A stretch of 64,000 nt of DNA from Rufibacter hautae. GTDB lineage: Bacteria > Bacteroidota > Bacteroidia > Cytophagales > Hymenobacteraceae. Both the position numbers and the translations under genes were made by a program. Shown one piece after another: positions 1 through 10,205 of this stretch (position 1 is its first letter; each line of letters starts with the position of its first letter). The notes below the pieces were generated by a model, which saw only the letters and a program-made list of their open reading frames with translations, did no database searches and had not been told where the DNA came from. The stretch spans positions 676,589 through 740,588 of the forward strand of contig NZ_VKKY01000001.1 in NCBI RefSeq assembly GCF_008271695.1. The letters are read 5' to 3'.

Positions 1-3000
1 CAGTCAGCGCGTCCCCGTCTGGGTCAGTGAAGGTGCCGCTCGGCACGGTGTAGGCGTACGCAGCGCCTGCCGCCACGCTCTGGTCCGGTACCGGTGCCGA
101 AACCACCGGCGCCTGGTTCGTGGCACCGCCTCCGCCATTCACGAAAATCCGTGGGGTACGTTTGTCCCAGCCTATAGAGATGACATCTAGGTCACCGTCA
201 TTGTCAAGGTCTACCGTTTGCGTACCGTCATGGTGATCTGGAGTTGTTGCACCACCCGCATGCAGAATCCGCTTGATCCAAGTACCGGAATCACAGATAT
301 CATTTTCAAAGGCAATTAGCCGGTGGTCATTTTTCCATTCGCCGGTGACCACATCTAAGTCGCCGTCAAAGTCGAAATCCACTACATCTAAACTAAGTCC
401 GGCATCTACATCTGTGCCTATCACTTTCCTGGTCCAGGTTTTGGTAGGATCGGTAGGAATTTGCAACCAGCTAATCTCTCTATCAATGCCATCTTCGGTC
501 ACCACTGCTTCCAAGACCCCATCCCTGTCAAGGTCATAGAATCCATTCCGCTCCATTTTGGAAGGAAGAGTGACTCCTGTCGCAAACTGGGTCCAGGAGC
601 CATTGTCATTCCTAAGCCAATTTTTCCCTTGGAATAGGTCCAGATCACCGTCTTTGTCTATGTCAACGGCAGACATAGACTCGCCTACCCCTACCGGCAT
701 GATGTCTTTTATAGCCCAGGTGGTGATGGCCGGATTGGTGGGAACAGTCAACATCTGCACAGGCAATTTGTTTGCGTCAGCCCCATTCCAGGATAAAGCA
801 ATCTGGATATTCTCTACCCCGTTGAAGTTACCAATAGCTGCTCCTGCAATAAAGGTTTTGTCCTGGATTGACCCCGCTGGAAAACCACCCGGAATGTTGG
901 TATGGATAATGAAGTTCCCTTTCCCATCATTCTGTGCCCATGCCATCTGTGAGCTAAGGTATTTGCCTTGGAAACCGAAAATGTCTAAGTCTCCATCTTT
1001 ATCCAAGTCATGAACAAGCACCATGTTGTTCAAAGGGGCACCAATTATATTTTGCGTCCAAACTCCATTAGGTATTCCGGGGTTGCGGTACCACCACCCA
1101 CCAGTTACAATATCTTTGAACCCATCATTATTGATATCTACCGGGTAAATGTAGGCAGCCCGGTAAGCCACATCTGGCCCTATAATGTGCTCTGTCCATT
1201 TAACAGGGAAAGGATTGTCCACACAAAGCAGTTGGGAAGCCACATTTATCTGGATCTCATGACTGTATTCCGTTAAACTATGGTCTGCGTTTGCCAAGGC
1301 AAGCTTCAAAGTATGCGCACCCAAGGATAGGTTATCAACTGTTATGGGAGCTGTACTAATGACATCACCTTTGTCTACGCCGTCTATGATCTTATGAATA
1401 TGCGACGTCTGACTACCAATAGGCCAGTAGTTCACATTGAAATTGATCTTGAAAGGTTGAACAACTGTGGCACCACTGGCAGGGTTTGTAATGGTGATAT
1501 TGGGTTTCTGCACCGTTTCCTTGCCATAAATTACCTCAATGGCATTTACCTTAGCCCTCCCCACAACACCGGTAAAAGGCATGGTCAAGGAGCCATCAGT
1601 GACCTGGATACCATTGAACCTTTCTATTTGTGCCGTTCTGTATCCGGCCCTGCCAAAGATGTCATAATTGGAAAGCGTGTATTGCCCGTTTTCAATGTTC
1701 ACGTTGAACAGCCTTGACCCGGTTTTGGTGTAATCCAATTCGGCGAAATGTAGTTTAACATCATACACTCCACTCTGAGGCACTGGGATATTATAGGTAA
1801 AGTTGTTGTTGACTTCAGATAGGTAGATTACGTCTGAGGTGGTATTGTCTATAGGTACAGTAGTCTTGGTAACGCTAGTACCACCAGTCTGAAACTGGCT
1901 TTTGGCCCATTGCACTCCATTCACTTCAATAGCAGGCCCACCAGAGTTAATCCGGATAAACACCTCATCTAAAGTGAAGTTTTTAGTTAGGAGCGTGGAG
2001 GAGACCACTCCACTTTCGTTTTTTCTGTACAAAACAGAAAAAACATTCTCCACCTGAGGCACAATGCTGGTGGTATTGAATACCACCGTTTTTCGGTCAC
2101 TTTGTAAAACCGCCGATAAAATGCTGATCCCGTTACTGACACTGTAATTAGAAAGGGACTCTGCAGAGGCTTGGTCTAATGCCTCATTAAACCTCACCTG
2201 GAACTGGTTTTTAGACGTGCCCTTTATAGAGTATATATTAGGCGGTGTCGTGTCTACTGAAACGCCGGCCCCAATAAACTCAATATAATTGACGTCAAAG
2301 AGGTTGATGTCTCCGGTCTGCTTCTTGAATACAATGTACAGGTCATGTTTTCCCCCAGGGTCTGTGATGGTGCCGGTCACATCTCCCCACCTGTCTAAAC
2401 TACCAGTCACCGGAACAACCACCTTGCTGAGGATTGGTCCGTCTGGGGAGTCTCGGTGAACCTCAATGGTACCGCCTAAGGTGGAGGCAATTCTGTACGA
2501 GACAGAGTGTATGTTTTTGAGGTTTCTGCCCGCCATCATCACATAAGCGCCATGTGACAAAGCCCTTACCGAATAAGAAGCTCCTCCCAGTTGATCTGTA
2601 TTATCTATCAGGCGGGTGTTTGACTCCGTGTCATAATACTCCGCCTCCATTATCTTTGGATGCACCGTTACCTGGTCAAAAGCAGTTAAGCCACCTTTAT
2701 CAGTATAACTAGTCTTAAAAATATAGAAGATGTCATCAGGCCCCTGCGCATCGTGCCCGCTGGGATCTAGGTAAAAAGTACCTTTGGTGTTGTTGATGGT
2801 GATACCATCATGCGAATGGGTTAAGTGCCCAAAAGCCGGAACAAGTTTTAGCGCACTGCTACTGATGGTACCATTGGCGGTGGAGCCGTCCTCCGCATCA
2901 TTCACCACGATGTCATAATTGAGGTTATCTTCCCAACTGATCATACCGCCATCTACCGGGCTGTTAAACTGAAAAGTAGCCGCGGTATTGCCAGCGTAGA

Positions 3001-4591
3001 TTTTGATCGACTTTGAGGTGGTGGCTCCCTTTGTATCTGTTACGCGTAATTGTACATCATAATTTAGCTTTTGAGTAAAGGTGAAGGATGGGTTTGGCTC
3101 GCTTGAATCAACCGTACCATCTGACTGAAAATCCCAGGCGTACGTAAGGGCATCTCCGTCTTGGTCAGAAGTACCCTCGCTGGAAAAATTAACGGTTAAA
3201 GGCAGAGGACCAGAGATAGTACTTGCATTCAGGGCCACTACAGGGCTTTTGTTTGTATCAATTCCGGTATAGTCTAACCTGACCAGCTTGCCACTCCCAA
3301 CGTTTCCGGGGCAACAGCCAGCACCGTATTCCAGGATATACAACTGTCCGTCTGGGCCAATCTTCAAATCCATGAAACCCGCCCCGGTGATACTTGGCGC
3401 GAACGGTTGGTTTGAAAGGATTTTACCGGTGGCGTCTAGTTTTACAACCCAGATTTTACTTTGGTTGAAATCATAATAGAAGAAGGCCTGGTTAAACTCT
3501 GAAGGCAGCTTCTTAGGGTTGTTAAGCGCTGAATTGTAGTAGTACCTTGGGCCTGCCAGGTAACATTGGTGAAAAAAGTCTAACCAGGACGATTGGGCAG
3601 GAGGTAACGTTTTTGCACCTGAATTCCATTTAGAAAGGTTTACCGGATTGTTTTTATCATAGTAGAAGTCCGGCTCTGCGTAGGTGTTCAGGTAAGGCCG
3701 GTTCGCACCTGAGAGATAGGGCCAACCATAATTGCCCGCACTTTTTGTGAGGTTTATCTCATCAAGCCCTTCTGGGCCGGCATCACTGGCCACATCCGCG
3801 TCGGGCCCAACTTCCCCCCAGAAAAGCCAATCAGTTAGGCCTTTGTCTACAAATATCTTAAAGGGGTTTCTAGCCCCCATTACGTAAATCTCGGGTAAAC
3901 CACCCTCTCCGTTGGGGAACAGGTTCCCTGCCGGAATAGTGTAGGTACCGTTTGCCTCAGGTTTTATCCGTAAGATTTTACCCCTGAAATCATTTGTATT
4001 AGAGGAGGTTCTTTCAGCACTAAGGTTGGCGTTGGATTCATTAAGCGGAGCGTACTGAGAGTGATTGGAATTGTCACCGATGGCGATGTATAAATTTCCT
4101 TTAGAGTCAAAATCCATATCTCCGGCGGCATGGAAATACCCATTTCGGTCACTCGTCCATTCTAACAGTACTCTTTCTGAAGTTAGATCAAGGTTGTCAC
4201 CGTTCATCAAGAACCTGGAAACCCTATTCTTTGGGAGAGTGGCATGTGAATAATGTATATACACATAGTGATTCACCGTGAAATTGGGGTCGAAGGCAAT
4301 AGCCAACAGCCCTTCTTCCATATCATGGAAAACGTCTAAGGTACCGGCAGATACCGTTGTTTGCAGGTTGGGTTTGTAAATAAACAACTCCCCGTACCTA
4401 TCCAGAATAAAGATTCGGCCATCTGGTGCAAACTCAAAGTTGATGGAGTTCTTTAGACCTGTTATTAATTCTACTTTTTGAAAGCTGGTTGGCAACTGTG
4501 CGGATCCAACCAGAGGAAAAAGAAATAAAGAAAATGCAAAACCCTGCAAGAGTATACACTTCCATAACTGGAAAGTAGATTTTGTCTTCAT
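1..4591 (-). CDS. Secreted multidomain PQQ-type sugar dehydrogenase-like protein (3' end beyond window)
   Basis: The frame is open from the ATG at 4591 to the window edge, more than 1,530 codons; I checked phase at several points (codons at 3139, 1741, 214 and 58). Order read from translation: signal peptide ending near VGSAQ (about residue 32); glucose/sorbosone dehydrogenase-like beta-propeller (about 37-440, with EEGLLAIAFDPNF and GARNPFKIFVDKG); PKD domain (about 450-537, YAWDFQSDGTVDSS); CBM6-like domain (about 640-770); Big_5-like segment (about 775-860); malectin-like domain (about 880-1015, YDVKLHFAELDY); VCBS/FG-GAP repeats (about 1130-1490, with DLDNDGDLD-type calcium motifs); then a cadherin/Ig-like domain cut by the edge. 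Such proteins usually end in a T9SS sorting domain, which would lie outside. The likely role is extracellular sugar or glycan oxidation or binding; the substrate is unknown. Confidence 0.88.
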   Translation of the reverse strand, partial: MKTKSTFQLWKCILLQGFAFSLFLFPLVGSAQLPTSFQKVELITGLKNSINFEFAPDGRIFILDRYGELFIYKPNLQTTVSAGTLDVFHDMEEGLLAIAFDPNFTVNHYVYIHYSHATLPKNRVSRFLMNGDNLDLTSERVLLEWTSDRNGYFHAAGDMDFDSKGNLYIAIGDNSNHSQYAPLNESNANLSAERTSSNTNDFRGKILRIKPEANGTYTIPAGNLFPNGEGGLPEIYVMGARNPFKIFVDKGLTDWLFWGEVGPDADVASDAGPEGLDEINLTKSAGNYGWPYLSGANRPYLNTYAEPDFYYDKNNPVNLSKWNSGAKTLPPAQSSWLDFFHQCYLAGPRYYYNSALNNPKKLPSEFNQAFFYYDFNQSKIWVVKLDATGKILSNQPFAPSITGAGFMDLKIGPDGQLYILEYGAGCCPGNVGSGKLVRLDYTGIDTNKSPVVALNASTISGPLPLTVNFSSEGTSDQDGDALTYAWDFQSDGTVDSSEPNPSFTFTQKLNYDVQLRVTDTKGATTSKSIKIYAGNTAATFQFNSPVDGGMISWEDNLNYDIVVNDAEDGSTANGTISSSALKLVPAFGHLTHSHDGITINNTKGTFYLDPSGHDAQGPDDIFYIFKTSYTDKGGLTAFDQVTVHPKIMEAEYYDTESNTRLIDNTDQLGGASYSVRALSHGAYVMMAGRNLKNIHSVSYRIASTLGGTIEVHRDSPDGPILSKVVVPVTGSLDRWGDVTGTITDPGGKHDLYIVFKKQTGDINLFDVNYIEFIGAGVSVDTTPPNIYSIKGTSKNQFQVRFNEALDQASAESLSNYSVSNGISILSAVLQSDRKTVVFNTTSIVPQVENVFSVLYRKNESGVVSSTLLTKNFTLDEVFIRINSGGPAIEVNGVQWAKSQFQTGGTSVTKTTVPIDNTTSDVIYLSEVNNNFTYNIPVPQSGVYDVKLHFAELDYTKTGSRLFNVNIENGQYTLSNYDIFGRAGYRTAQIERFNGIQVTDGSLTMPFTGVVGRAKVNAIEVIYGKETVQKPNITITNPASGATVVQPFKINFNVNYWPIGSQTSHIHKIIDGVDKGDVISTAPITVDNLSLGAHTLKLALANADHSLTEYSHEIQINVASQLLCVDNPFPVKWTEHIIGPDVAYRAAYIYPVDINNDGFKDIVTGGWWYRNPGIPNGVWTQNIIGAPLNNMVLVHDLDKDGDLDIFGFQGKYLSSQMAWAQNDGKGNFIIHTNIPGGFPAGSIQDKTFIAGAAIGNFNGVENIQIALSWNGADANKLPVQMLTVPTNPAITTWAIKDIMPVGVGESMSAVDIDKDGDLDLFQGKNWLRNDNGSWTQFATGVTLPSKMERNGFYDLDRDGVLEAVVTEDGIDREISWLQIPTDPTKTWTRKVIGTDVDAGLSLDVVDFDFDGDLDVVTGEWKNDHRLIAFENDICDSGTWIKRILHAGGATTPDHHDGTQTVDLDNDGDLDVISIGWDKRTPRIFVNGGGGATNQAPVVSAPVPDQSVAAGAAYAYTVPSGTFTDPDGDALT

Positions 4592-4900
4592 AAAGCTACG
4601 CTACTGTATACAATATCTAATACAAATCATTAACAATCAGACCTAATACCAACAAAAACGGGGGAGCAACAATCAGGAATTCTTTGAATGTTAGATTAAC
4701 TATCTCTATGACGTATGACTATTTTCTATTTCAATTCTAACCTTACTATTAGTTTTATCTATAATCTCACTACAAAAATTATAAATCTATTATTGTTATA
4801 CTTTTCCAATAACACCCAAAAAACCTACCCTATTTTACTACACAGGAGTAGCTCCAAAACAGCAAGCCTTCTACCAGTTATATTTCTACCTTCAAGGCAA
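4592..4900. other. AT-rich intergenic stretch
   Basis: This stretch separates the leftward giant secreted protein from the leftward methyltransferase. It is strongly AT-rich. The plus-strand frames in it have poor composition and no support. I see no clear hairpin or TAnnTTTG promoter box. Confidence 0.5.
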
Positions 4901-5788
4901 TCAATCTGCAGACACCAGCTCTTTTTTCTTGGCCACACACATCAGCGACAGAGCACTGGAATCGGCGTTAGGGTCCCGGCCAGACAGAATGTTCCCCAAT
5001 CTGTATTTCAGGGATGCTTTGCCTTTCTGGCCCTGTAAAACCTCGGATCCTAATTCATGGTTGTGCGGGAAAACCTTGACCTCAAATTCATTTGGGGTTA
5101 GGGTATCAGTGAATAGCTCTTTGGTGACCCCGTGCCCTGGTTTATGGTGGATTTCGCATTTTAAGCCCCAATACTGCTGGCTATCTGTCTTATGGAAGCC
5201 ATGGCCTGTGATTTTGTAGAAGATAAGCCTTCCCTCCCATAGCACTTTTGCCAATCCTTTGTAATTCCAGGCGCTAAACTGCGGATCATGGTCTGTCACA
5301 ATCAGGCCCCCTGGTTTCACTAGGCGGGCGGCTTCTTTTAAAATGGCGGCCATGTCCTCGCAGTGGTGAAGCGCAGCGTTCAATGCCACGATATCCGCAA
5401 ACCCCGAAACAAACGGCAGGTGGGTGGCATCTGCTAGAATTGGGAGGTACCCTAATTCGCCTGCCAGTTCCAAGGATTTCGGGGCCACGTCAACCCCAAT
5501 TAAAAGCTTTGGTTTGCCCTTGAGTGTTGCATAGATATTACCAGGCCCACAACCTATATCCAACACTATTTTGTTTGTCCAATCGCCCACAGCGGCTTGC
5601 CACCTACTTTTGAAACTGTCGCTTCTATGGCAGTAGGTGAGATACTCTTCTGCCCACTCAGGATGATTGAAGTAATAAGCATTGGCTTTTAACCCTTCTG
5701 AGGGATTATGGATGGGACACTCCAGATATTTGTCAAGCTGTTTGATTTCTGCATCTGGAAGCAAATAAGGCTGGATTTCTTTCAACAT
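4901..5788 (-). CDS. Class I SAM-dependent methyltransferase
   Basis: The product is 295 aa and starts at the ATG at 5788. The SAM-binding loop is clear (VLDIGCGPGNIYATL, about residues 74-88), followed by the acidic strand end LLIGVDVAPKSLELA and the motif DIVALNAALHHCEDM, typical of the Methyltransf_11/25 fold. The N-terminal 70 residues are a family-specific cap. The substrate cannot be read from sequence. It lies upstream of the GDP-fucose genes on the same strand, about 130 bp from fcl, so a role in modifying a surface glycan or lipid is possible but is inference. Confidence 0.82.
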   Translation of the reverse strand: MLKEIQPYLLPDAEIKQLDKYLECPIHNPSEGLKANAYYFNHPEWAEEYLTYCHRSDSFKSRWQAAVGDWTNKIVLDIGCGPGNIYATLKGKPKLLIGVDVAPKSLELAGELGYLPILADATHLPFVSGFADIVALNAALHHCEDMAAILKEAARLVKPGGLIVTDHDPQFSAWNYKGLAKVLWEGRLIFYKITGHGFHKTDSQQYWGLKCEIHHKPGHGVTKELFTDTLTPNEFEVKVFPHNHELGSEVLQGQKGKASLKYRLGNILSGRDPNADSSALSLMCVAKKKELVSAD

Positions 5789-5922
5789 GGCTTTGGGTTT
5801 AGGTTATCACACGATTTTCATTTCCTACACCTGCTTCACTGCCTCCCTGGATAATGAAAGAGTACAGGAAACATAATCTGGTGATGACAGAAAGAAAATG
5901 TGGTTTCTGCCTTTACTTTGCT

Positions 5923-6885
5923 TTAGGCTTCTGTGAGTGCCTGTTGCTGCCATTCTACCCGGTAACGGGCATTTATCTCCTCATACACGTTCTTCACCCC
6001 ATCCTCCAAGGAGATTTTTGCTTCCCAGCCACAGGATTTGAGCTTAGACACATCTAGCAGCTTACGTGGGGTACCATCTGGTTTGCTCTTGTCCAGCACT
6101 ATATGTCCTTCATACCCCACTACGTTTTGGATCAGTTTTGCCAAATCCAGGATGGAAATGTCTTTCCCTACGCCTATGTTAATGAGGCCGGGCTCGTCAT
6201 AGGTGTTCATCAGGTAAAAGCAGGCATCTGCCAGATCATCGGCATGCAGGAACTCCCGCTTGGGAGTACCACTACCCCAAAGCTCCACCATGGGCAACTT
6301 TTTCTCACGGGCCGTGATGAACTTCCGGATCAATGCGGGCAGCACATGGGAGTTTTGAAGATCGTAATTATCATTTGGTCCATATAGGTTGGTGGGCATC
6401 ACCGAGATGAAGTTGCACCCGTATTGGTCGCGGTAGGCATCGCACAGTTTTATCCCGGCTATCTTGGCAATGGCATACGGCTCGTTGGTTGGCTCTAGAT
6501 CACCACTTAAGAGGTATTCTTCTTTTAAAGGCTGTGGGGCTAATTTTGGGTAGATGCAGGAGGACCCCAGGAACAGAAGCTTTTTAACGTGGTGTACATA
6601 CGAAGCATGGATCACGTTGCCCTGGATCATGAGGTTGTCATACAGAAACTCGGCCCGGTAGGTATTGTTCGCCACGATTCCCCCTACCTTGGCGGCTGCC
6701 AAAAAAACATAGTCTGGCTTTTCTGCTGAGAAAAAATCGTTTACCTGCGACTGGCTACGCAAATCCAACTCACGGGAAGAGTAGGAAACAATATTGGTAT
6801 ACCCCTCCTTCTCCAATTTTCTAACAAGAGCTGAACCCACCATGCCTCTATGGCCGGCTACGTAAATTTTAGCACCTGGCTCCAT
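5923..6885 (-). CDS. fcl: GDP-L-fucose synthase
   Basis: This is the bifunctional epimerase-reductase that turns GDP-4-keto-6-deoxy-D-mannose into GDP-L-fucose with NADPH. It has 320 aa, the normal family length. It shows the Rossmann motif [11 protein letters not shown] (residues 11-21), the catalytic-region motif LGSSCIYP and the YxxxK pair in [10 protein letters not shown]. Its ATG directly follows the TAG of gmd with no spacer, so the two are translated from one leftward mRNA. Together they make GDP-L-fucose for exopolysaccharide or glycoprotein fucosylation. Confidence 0.95.
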   Translation of the reverse strand: MEPGAKIYVAGHRGMVGSALVRKLEKEGYTNIVSYSSRELDLRSQSQVNDFFSAEKPDYVFLAAAKVGGIVANNTYRAEFLYDNLMIQGNVIHASYVHHVKKLLFLGSSCIYPKLAPQPLKEEYLLSGDLEPTNEPYAIAKIAGIKLCDAYRDQYGCNFISVMPTNLYGPNDNYDLQNSHVLPALIRKFITAREKKLPMVELWGSGTPKREFLHADDLADACFYLMNTYDEPGLINIGVGKDISILDLAKLIQNVVGYEGHIVLDKSKPDGTPRKLLDVSKLKSCGWEAKISLEDGVKNVYEEINARYRVEWQQQALTEA

Positions 6886-7998
6886 CTACTCAAACTGGTT
6901 ATTGATCTGGTAACCTGCCTCCAGCAGAATCTTCTCTTTGTGGAAATTCTCCACATCAGCTTCCATCATTTCCTTCACCAAGGCTGCAAGGTCATATTTA
7001 GGTTGCCATCCCAGTAGTGTTTTGGCCTTGGTAGGATCCCCAATCAGCAATTCTACCTCGGTGGGGCGGAAGTAGCGCGGGTCAACGGCAATTACCTCCC
7101 TGCCTATTTCCAACAAGAAATCTGGGTTAGAGCAAGACGCAACAATGCCTCTTTCATGTACCCCTTTCCCTACAAATTCAAGCTCAATACCAATTTCGGC
7201 AAAGGCCATCCTCACGAAATCCCGGACGGTGGTCGTTATCCCCGTGGCGATGACATAATCCTGTGGTTCTTGCTGCTGCAATATCAGGTACATGGCTTCC
7301 ACGTAATCTTTGGCATGCCCCCAGTCTCGTTGGGCATCCAAGTTTCCCAAGAACAATTTGTCTTGCATTCCTAAGGCAATTCTGGCAGCCCCTCTGGTGA
7401 TCTTACGGGTTACAAAGGTCTCGCCCCTTAAAGGACTCTCGTGGTTGAAAAGGATTCCGTTACAGGCAAACATGTTATAAGCTTCCCGGTAGTTGACCGT
7501 GATCCAGTAGGCATACAACTTAGCGACGGCGTAGGGAGACCTGGGATAGAAAGGGGTGGTTTCGGTTTGGGGCACTGCCTGCACCATTCCGTAAAGCTCA
7601 GAGGTGGAGGCCTGATAGATGCGGGTCTTTTCTGCTAACCCCAACAGCCGTACCGCCTCCAGCACGCGGAGGGTACCGGTTCCATCTACATTAGCGGTAT
7701 ACTCTGGGGTTTCAAAACTCACCTGCACATGGCTCATGGCACCAAGGTTATAGATCTCGTCTGGCTGAACCTGCTGTATAATCCGGATGATGTTGGTAGA
7801 ATCCCCCAGATCGCCGTAATGAAGCTTTAAATGGATGTTTTCTTCATGCGGATCTTGGTACAGGTGATCTATTCTATCTGTATTGAACAGAGAACTCCTA
7901 CGCTTGATCCCATGCACTTCATATCCTTTACTTAGCAGGAATTCTGCTAAGTAAGCACCATCCTGGCCCGTGATGCCCGTAATTAATGCCCTTCTCAT
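6886..7998 (-). CDS. gmd: GDP-mannose 4,6-dehydratase
   Basis: This enzyme catalyses the first committed step from GDP-D-mannose to GDP-L-fucose. It has 370 aa with the short-chain dehydrogenase motif [15 protein letters not shown] at the N-terminus, the substrate motif STSELYG and the YxxxK pair in [27 protein letters not shown] is the usual GMD signature. It is the first gene of the gmd-fcl pair. A one-mismatch -7 box (TAATCTTG, minus strand 8012-8005) lies just upstream of the ATG, which would give a very short leader; this is weak evidence. Confidence 0.96.
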   Translation of the reverse strand: MRRALITGITGQDGAYLAEFLLSKGYEVHGIKRRSSLFNTDRIDHLYQDPHEENIHLKLHYGDLGDSTNIIRIIQQVQPDEIYNLGAMSHVQVSFETPEYTANVDGTGTLRVLEAVRLLGLAEKTRIYQASTSELYGMVQAVPQTETTPFYPRSPYAVAKLYAYWITVNYREAYNMFACNGILFNHESPLRGETFVTRKITRGAARIALGMQDKLFLGNLDAQRDWGHAKDYVEAMYLILQQQEPQDYVIATGITTTVRDFVRMAFAEIGIELEFVGKGVHERGIVASCSNPDFLLEIGREVIAVDPRYFRPTEVELLIGDPTKAKTLLGWQPKYDLAALVKEMMEADVENFHKEKILLEAGYQINNQFE

Positions 7999-8558
7999 AA
8001 CTTACAAGATTAAATCTAACTTATTAATTAAATTATTATATATTATAAAGAAGGCTCTGCAATACACCTTTAAAACGCGCAAGAAGAAGGTTAGCTTGAT
8101 GAATTTACACAATGAGCAAACCTTCTTTAAAGGTCAATTCCTTTGATAACAGTAAGAGGGGATGGTAGATATTTCTTTAGGATTTTCTCCGCAAGAAAGT
8201 GGCTTAGCCTTGATAGTTGAAGTTTTTGATTATACTTTTCTATACTTAAAAGCTGATTTCATTCTCATTTCGCTAGTCCTCTGCAATACTTCTGCAAACA
8301 CCTGTCAACTAGACAGAGGTGGGTAGGGTCGGGGATGAAAAAGATTTTCTTTTGTAGGAGGCTGTTGGTAATAATAACAGCTATTAGTAGGAGTACAGGT
8401 CTGTTTAAGATTTTCTTGAAAACTAATGTACTAATTAAAAATCTAATTTAATATTTTTTTATTAATATTTATTTTGCTTTATTCACGCCTCTCTCCGCTA
8501 CTCGCGAACACCCCTATCTAATATTCTATACAAATACTTATACTATGCTCTATCCACC
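7999..8558. other. Divergent intergenic region between gmd and the polyprenyl sugar-phosphate transferase gene
   Basis: About 560 bp of AT-rich DNA without a credible ORF. It must hold the promoters of two divergent transcription units. No perfect TAnnTTTG box stands at either start; a seven-base near match (TATTTTG, around 8470) precedes the rightward gene. No strong inverted repeat was seen. Confidence 0.5.
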
Positions 8559-9950
8559 ATGCCGTACAAGTATACTACCTTTTTTAAATGGATAAGTATA
8601 TCAATTGATTACCTCTTTTTAAACCTTTCCTTATCCATTGGTTTACTTCTAACGAACCCTGCCCAATTAGAATCCGGCATCCCAGATCAATACAAGCTCA
8701 ACTTTCTCTTATTCAACCTTATGTGGTTCTACTGTTCTCACTTAGTAGAGCTGTACCAAGGTGTGCTCAGCAGGGAAGCCATACCTACCATCAAAGCCAC
8801 CGCGTTGGCCTTGGCTATGTACTTTTCTGGGCTGGTAGCTTTGCAACTGACCCTCAAACAATTGCCGCTCTCCTTTGAGTTTGTGTGGCTCAGCTCTTTT
8901 TTGTTCGGGTTTGTGCTGCTCACGGTGAAAGTAGCCTTTCTCTTCATCCGGAAAACCAAACGCCACCTCCTTATCAACTACAAGAAGGTAGTGATTATAG
9001 GCGCGGGCAAAACAGGAGAAAAGATCAGGGACTACATCAACCAAACCCCGCACCTGGGCTATAAAGTAGAGGGCTTTTTTGACGACAAGCCTGGCAACGG
9101 CAGCAACCTGGATATTCTAGGGTGTATAGACCAATGCTTTCCGCAGGCCAAAGCCTTGGGCGTTTCAGAGGTATTCTACACTCTTCCCAACCAAGACAAG
9201 GAAAGGGTAGATGCCCTGATCCATGAAGCCGATAAAAACATGATGAGGTTCAGGCTTGTACCGGAGATCAACCTATTCCAGGAAAAGAATGTGTTTATTG
9301 ACCTGAATGGACCAGTACCTATTCTCACCAATAGGCAAGAACCGCTGGAAGACCGGGCCAACCGATTGGTGAAACGGGTCTTTGATCTGCTTGTCTCCTC
9401 CCTGGTCATTGTTTTTATCCTCAGCTGGCTTATACCCGTCATGGCGGTGATTATCAAGCTGGAGTCTAGAGGACCGGTATTTTTCAGGCAGTTACGCTCA
9501 GGCAGGTACAACAAGCCATTTTACTGCTTCAAATTCAGAAGCATGCGCCTAAATGACGAATCAGACAAAAAGCAGGCCTCCAAAGGAGACGCCCGGGTTA
9601 CCAAGGTAGGAGCATTTATCCGGAAGACCAGCATTGATGAATTGCCGCAGTTTCTGAACGTCTTGATGGGCGATATGTCTGTCATTGGCCCGCGACCGCA
9701 CATGCTCAAGCATACTGAAGATTATTCAGCCTTATTTGATGAGTACATGGTTCGGCATTATTTGTCTCCGGGTATCTCCGGTTGGGCCCAAGTGAATGGC
9801 TTCAGGGGCGAAACAAAAGACGTGCAGAGTATGCAGAAAAGGGTAATGGCCGATATCTGGTATATGGAGAATTGGTCACTCCTGTTAGACCTCAAGATCA
9901 TGTTCTTGACCATCTGGGTAACCTTCAAAGGAGACCAGGATGCTTACTAA
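8559..9950 (+). CDS. WcaJ-type undecaprenyl-phosphate sugar phosphotransferase
   Basis: This inner-membrane enzyme starts a glycan repeat unit by moving a sugar-1-phosphate, usually glucose, from UDP-sugar to undecaprenyl phosphate. It has 463 aa: four to five N-terminal membrane helices (about 10-125), a central Rossmann-like domain (VVIIGAGKTGEKI, about 145) and the C-terminal bacterial sugar transferase domain (about 267-463). That domain has the motifs KFRSMR, TSIDELPQFLNVL and SVIGPRPHM. The layout matches the exopolysaccharide polyprenyl glycosylphosphotransferase family. It lies divergent from gmd-fcl, so the final polymer may contain fucose; this is inference. Confidence 0.92.
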   Translation: MPYKYTTFFKWISISIDYLFLNLSLSIGLLLTNPAQLESGIPDQYKLNFLLFNLMWFYCSHLVELYQGVLSREAIPTIKATALALAMYFSGLVALQLTLKQLPLSFEFVWLSSFLFGFVLLTVKVAFLFIRKTKRHLLINYKKVVIIGAGKTGEKIRDYINQTPHLGYKVEGFFDDKPGNGSNLDILGCIDQCFPQAKALGVSEVFYTLPNQDKERVDALIHEADKNMMRFRLVPEINLFQEKNVFIDLNGPVPILTNRQEPLEDRANRLVKRVFDLLVSSLVIVFILSWLIPVMAVIIKLESRGPVFFRQLRSGRYNKPFYCFKFRSMRLNDESDKKQASKGDARVTKVGAFIRKTSIDELPQFLNVLMGDMSVIGPRPHMLKHTEDYSALFDEYMVRHYLSPGISGWAQVNGFRGETKDVQSMQKRVMADIWYMENWSLLLDLKIMFLTIWVTFKGDQDAY

Positions 9951-9959
9951 ATGGAAGAT

Positions 9960-10205
9960 TTATACTTTCGCCTGAACAGTGGCTTTTTGCTGGGTCTTCA
10001 GCAAAGAAATGAGATTTTCTACCTTAGGGTGCCCCATATTCATAAACAGGATCACTCCAATAAGCACCAGACAGTAACCGATACCAACACTGACCATGCT
10101 TTTCCCAAGGAAGGAGATAATGATCTTTCTTATAAAGAATGCCCCTAAAAGGCCAATAGTAGCACCTATTATTCCATATATAAATAACACTGCTACTTCT
10201 ATCAT
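9960..10205 (-). CDS. Small membrane protein of unknown function
   Basis: An 81-aa protein from the ATG at 10205 (MIEVAVLFIYGII). The frame extends to 10280, but that extension is Cys/Tyr-rich and unlikely, whereas a GGAG-like sequence lies just before 10205. It has two hydrophobic helices (about 2-32 and 36-56) and a short polar tail. It converges on the sugar-phosphate transferase gene with only a 9-bp gap. I do not recognise a family. Confidence 0.55.
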   Translation of the reverse strand: MIEVAVLFIYGIIGATIGLLGAFFIRKIIISFLGKSMVSVGIGYCLVLIGVILFMNMGHPKVENLISLLKTQQKATVQAKV

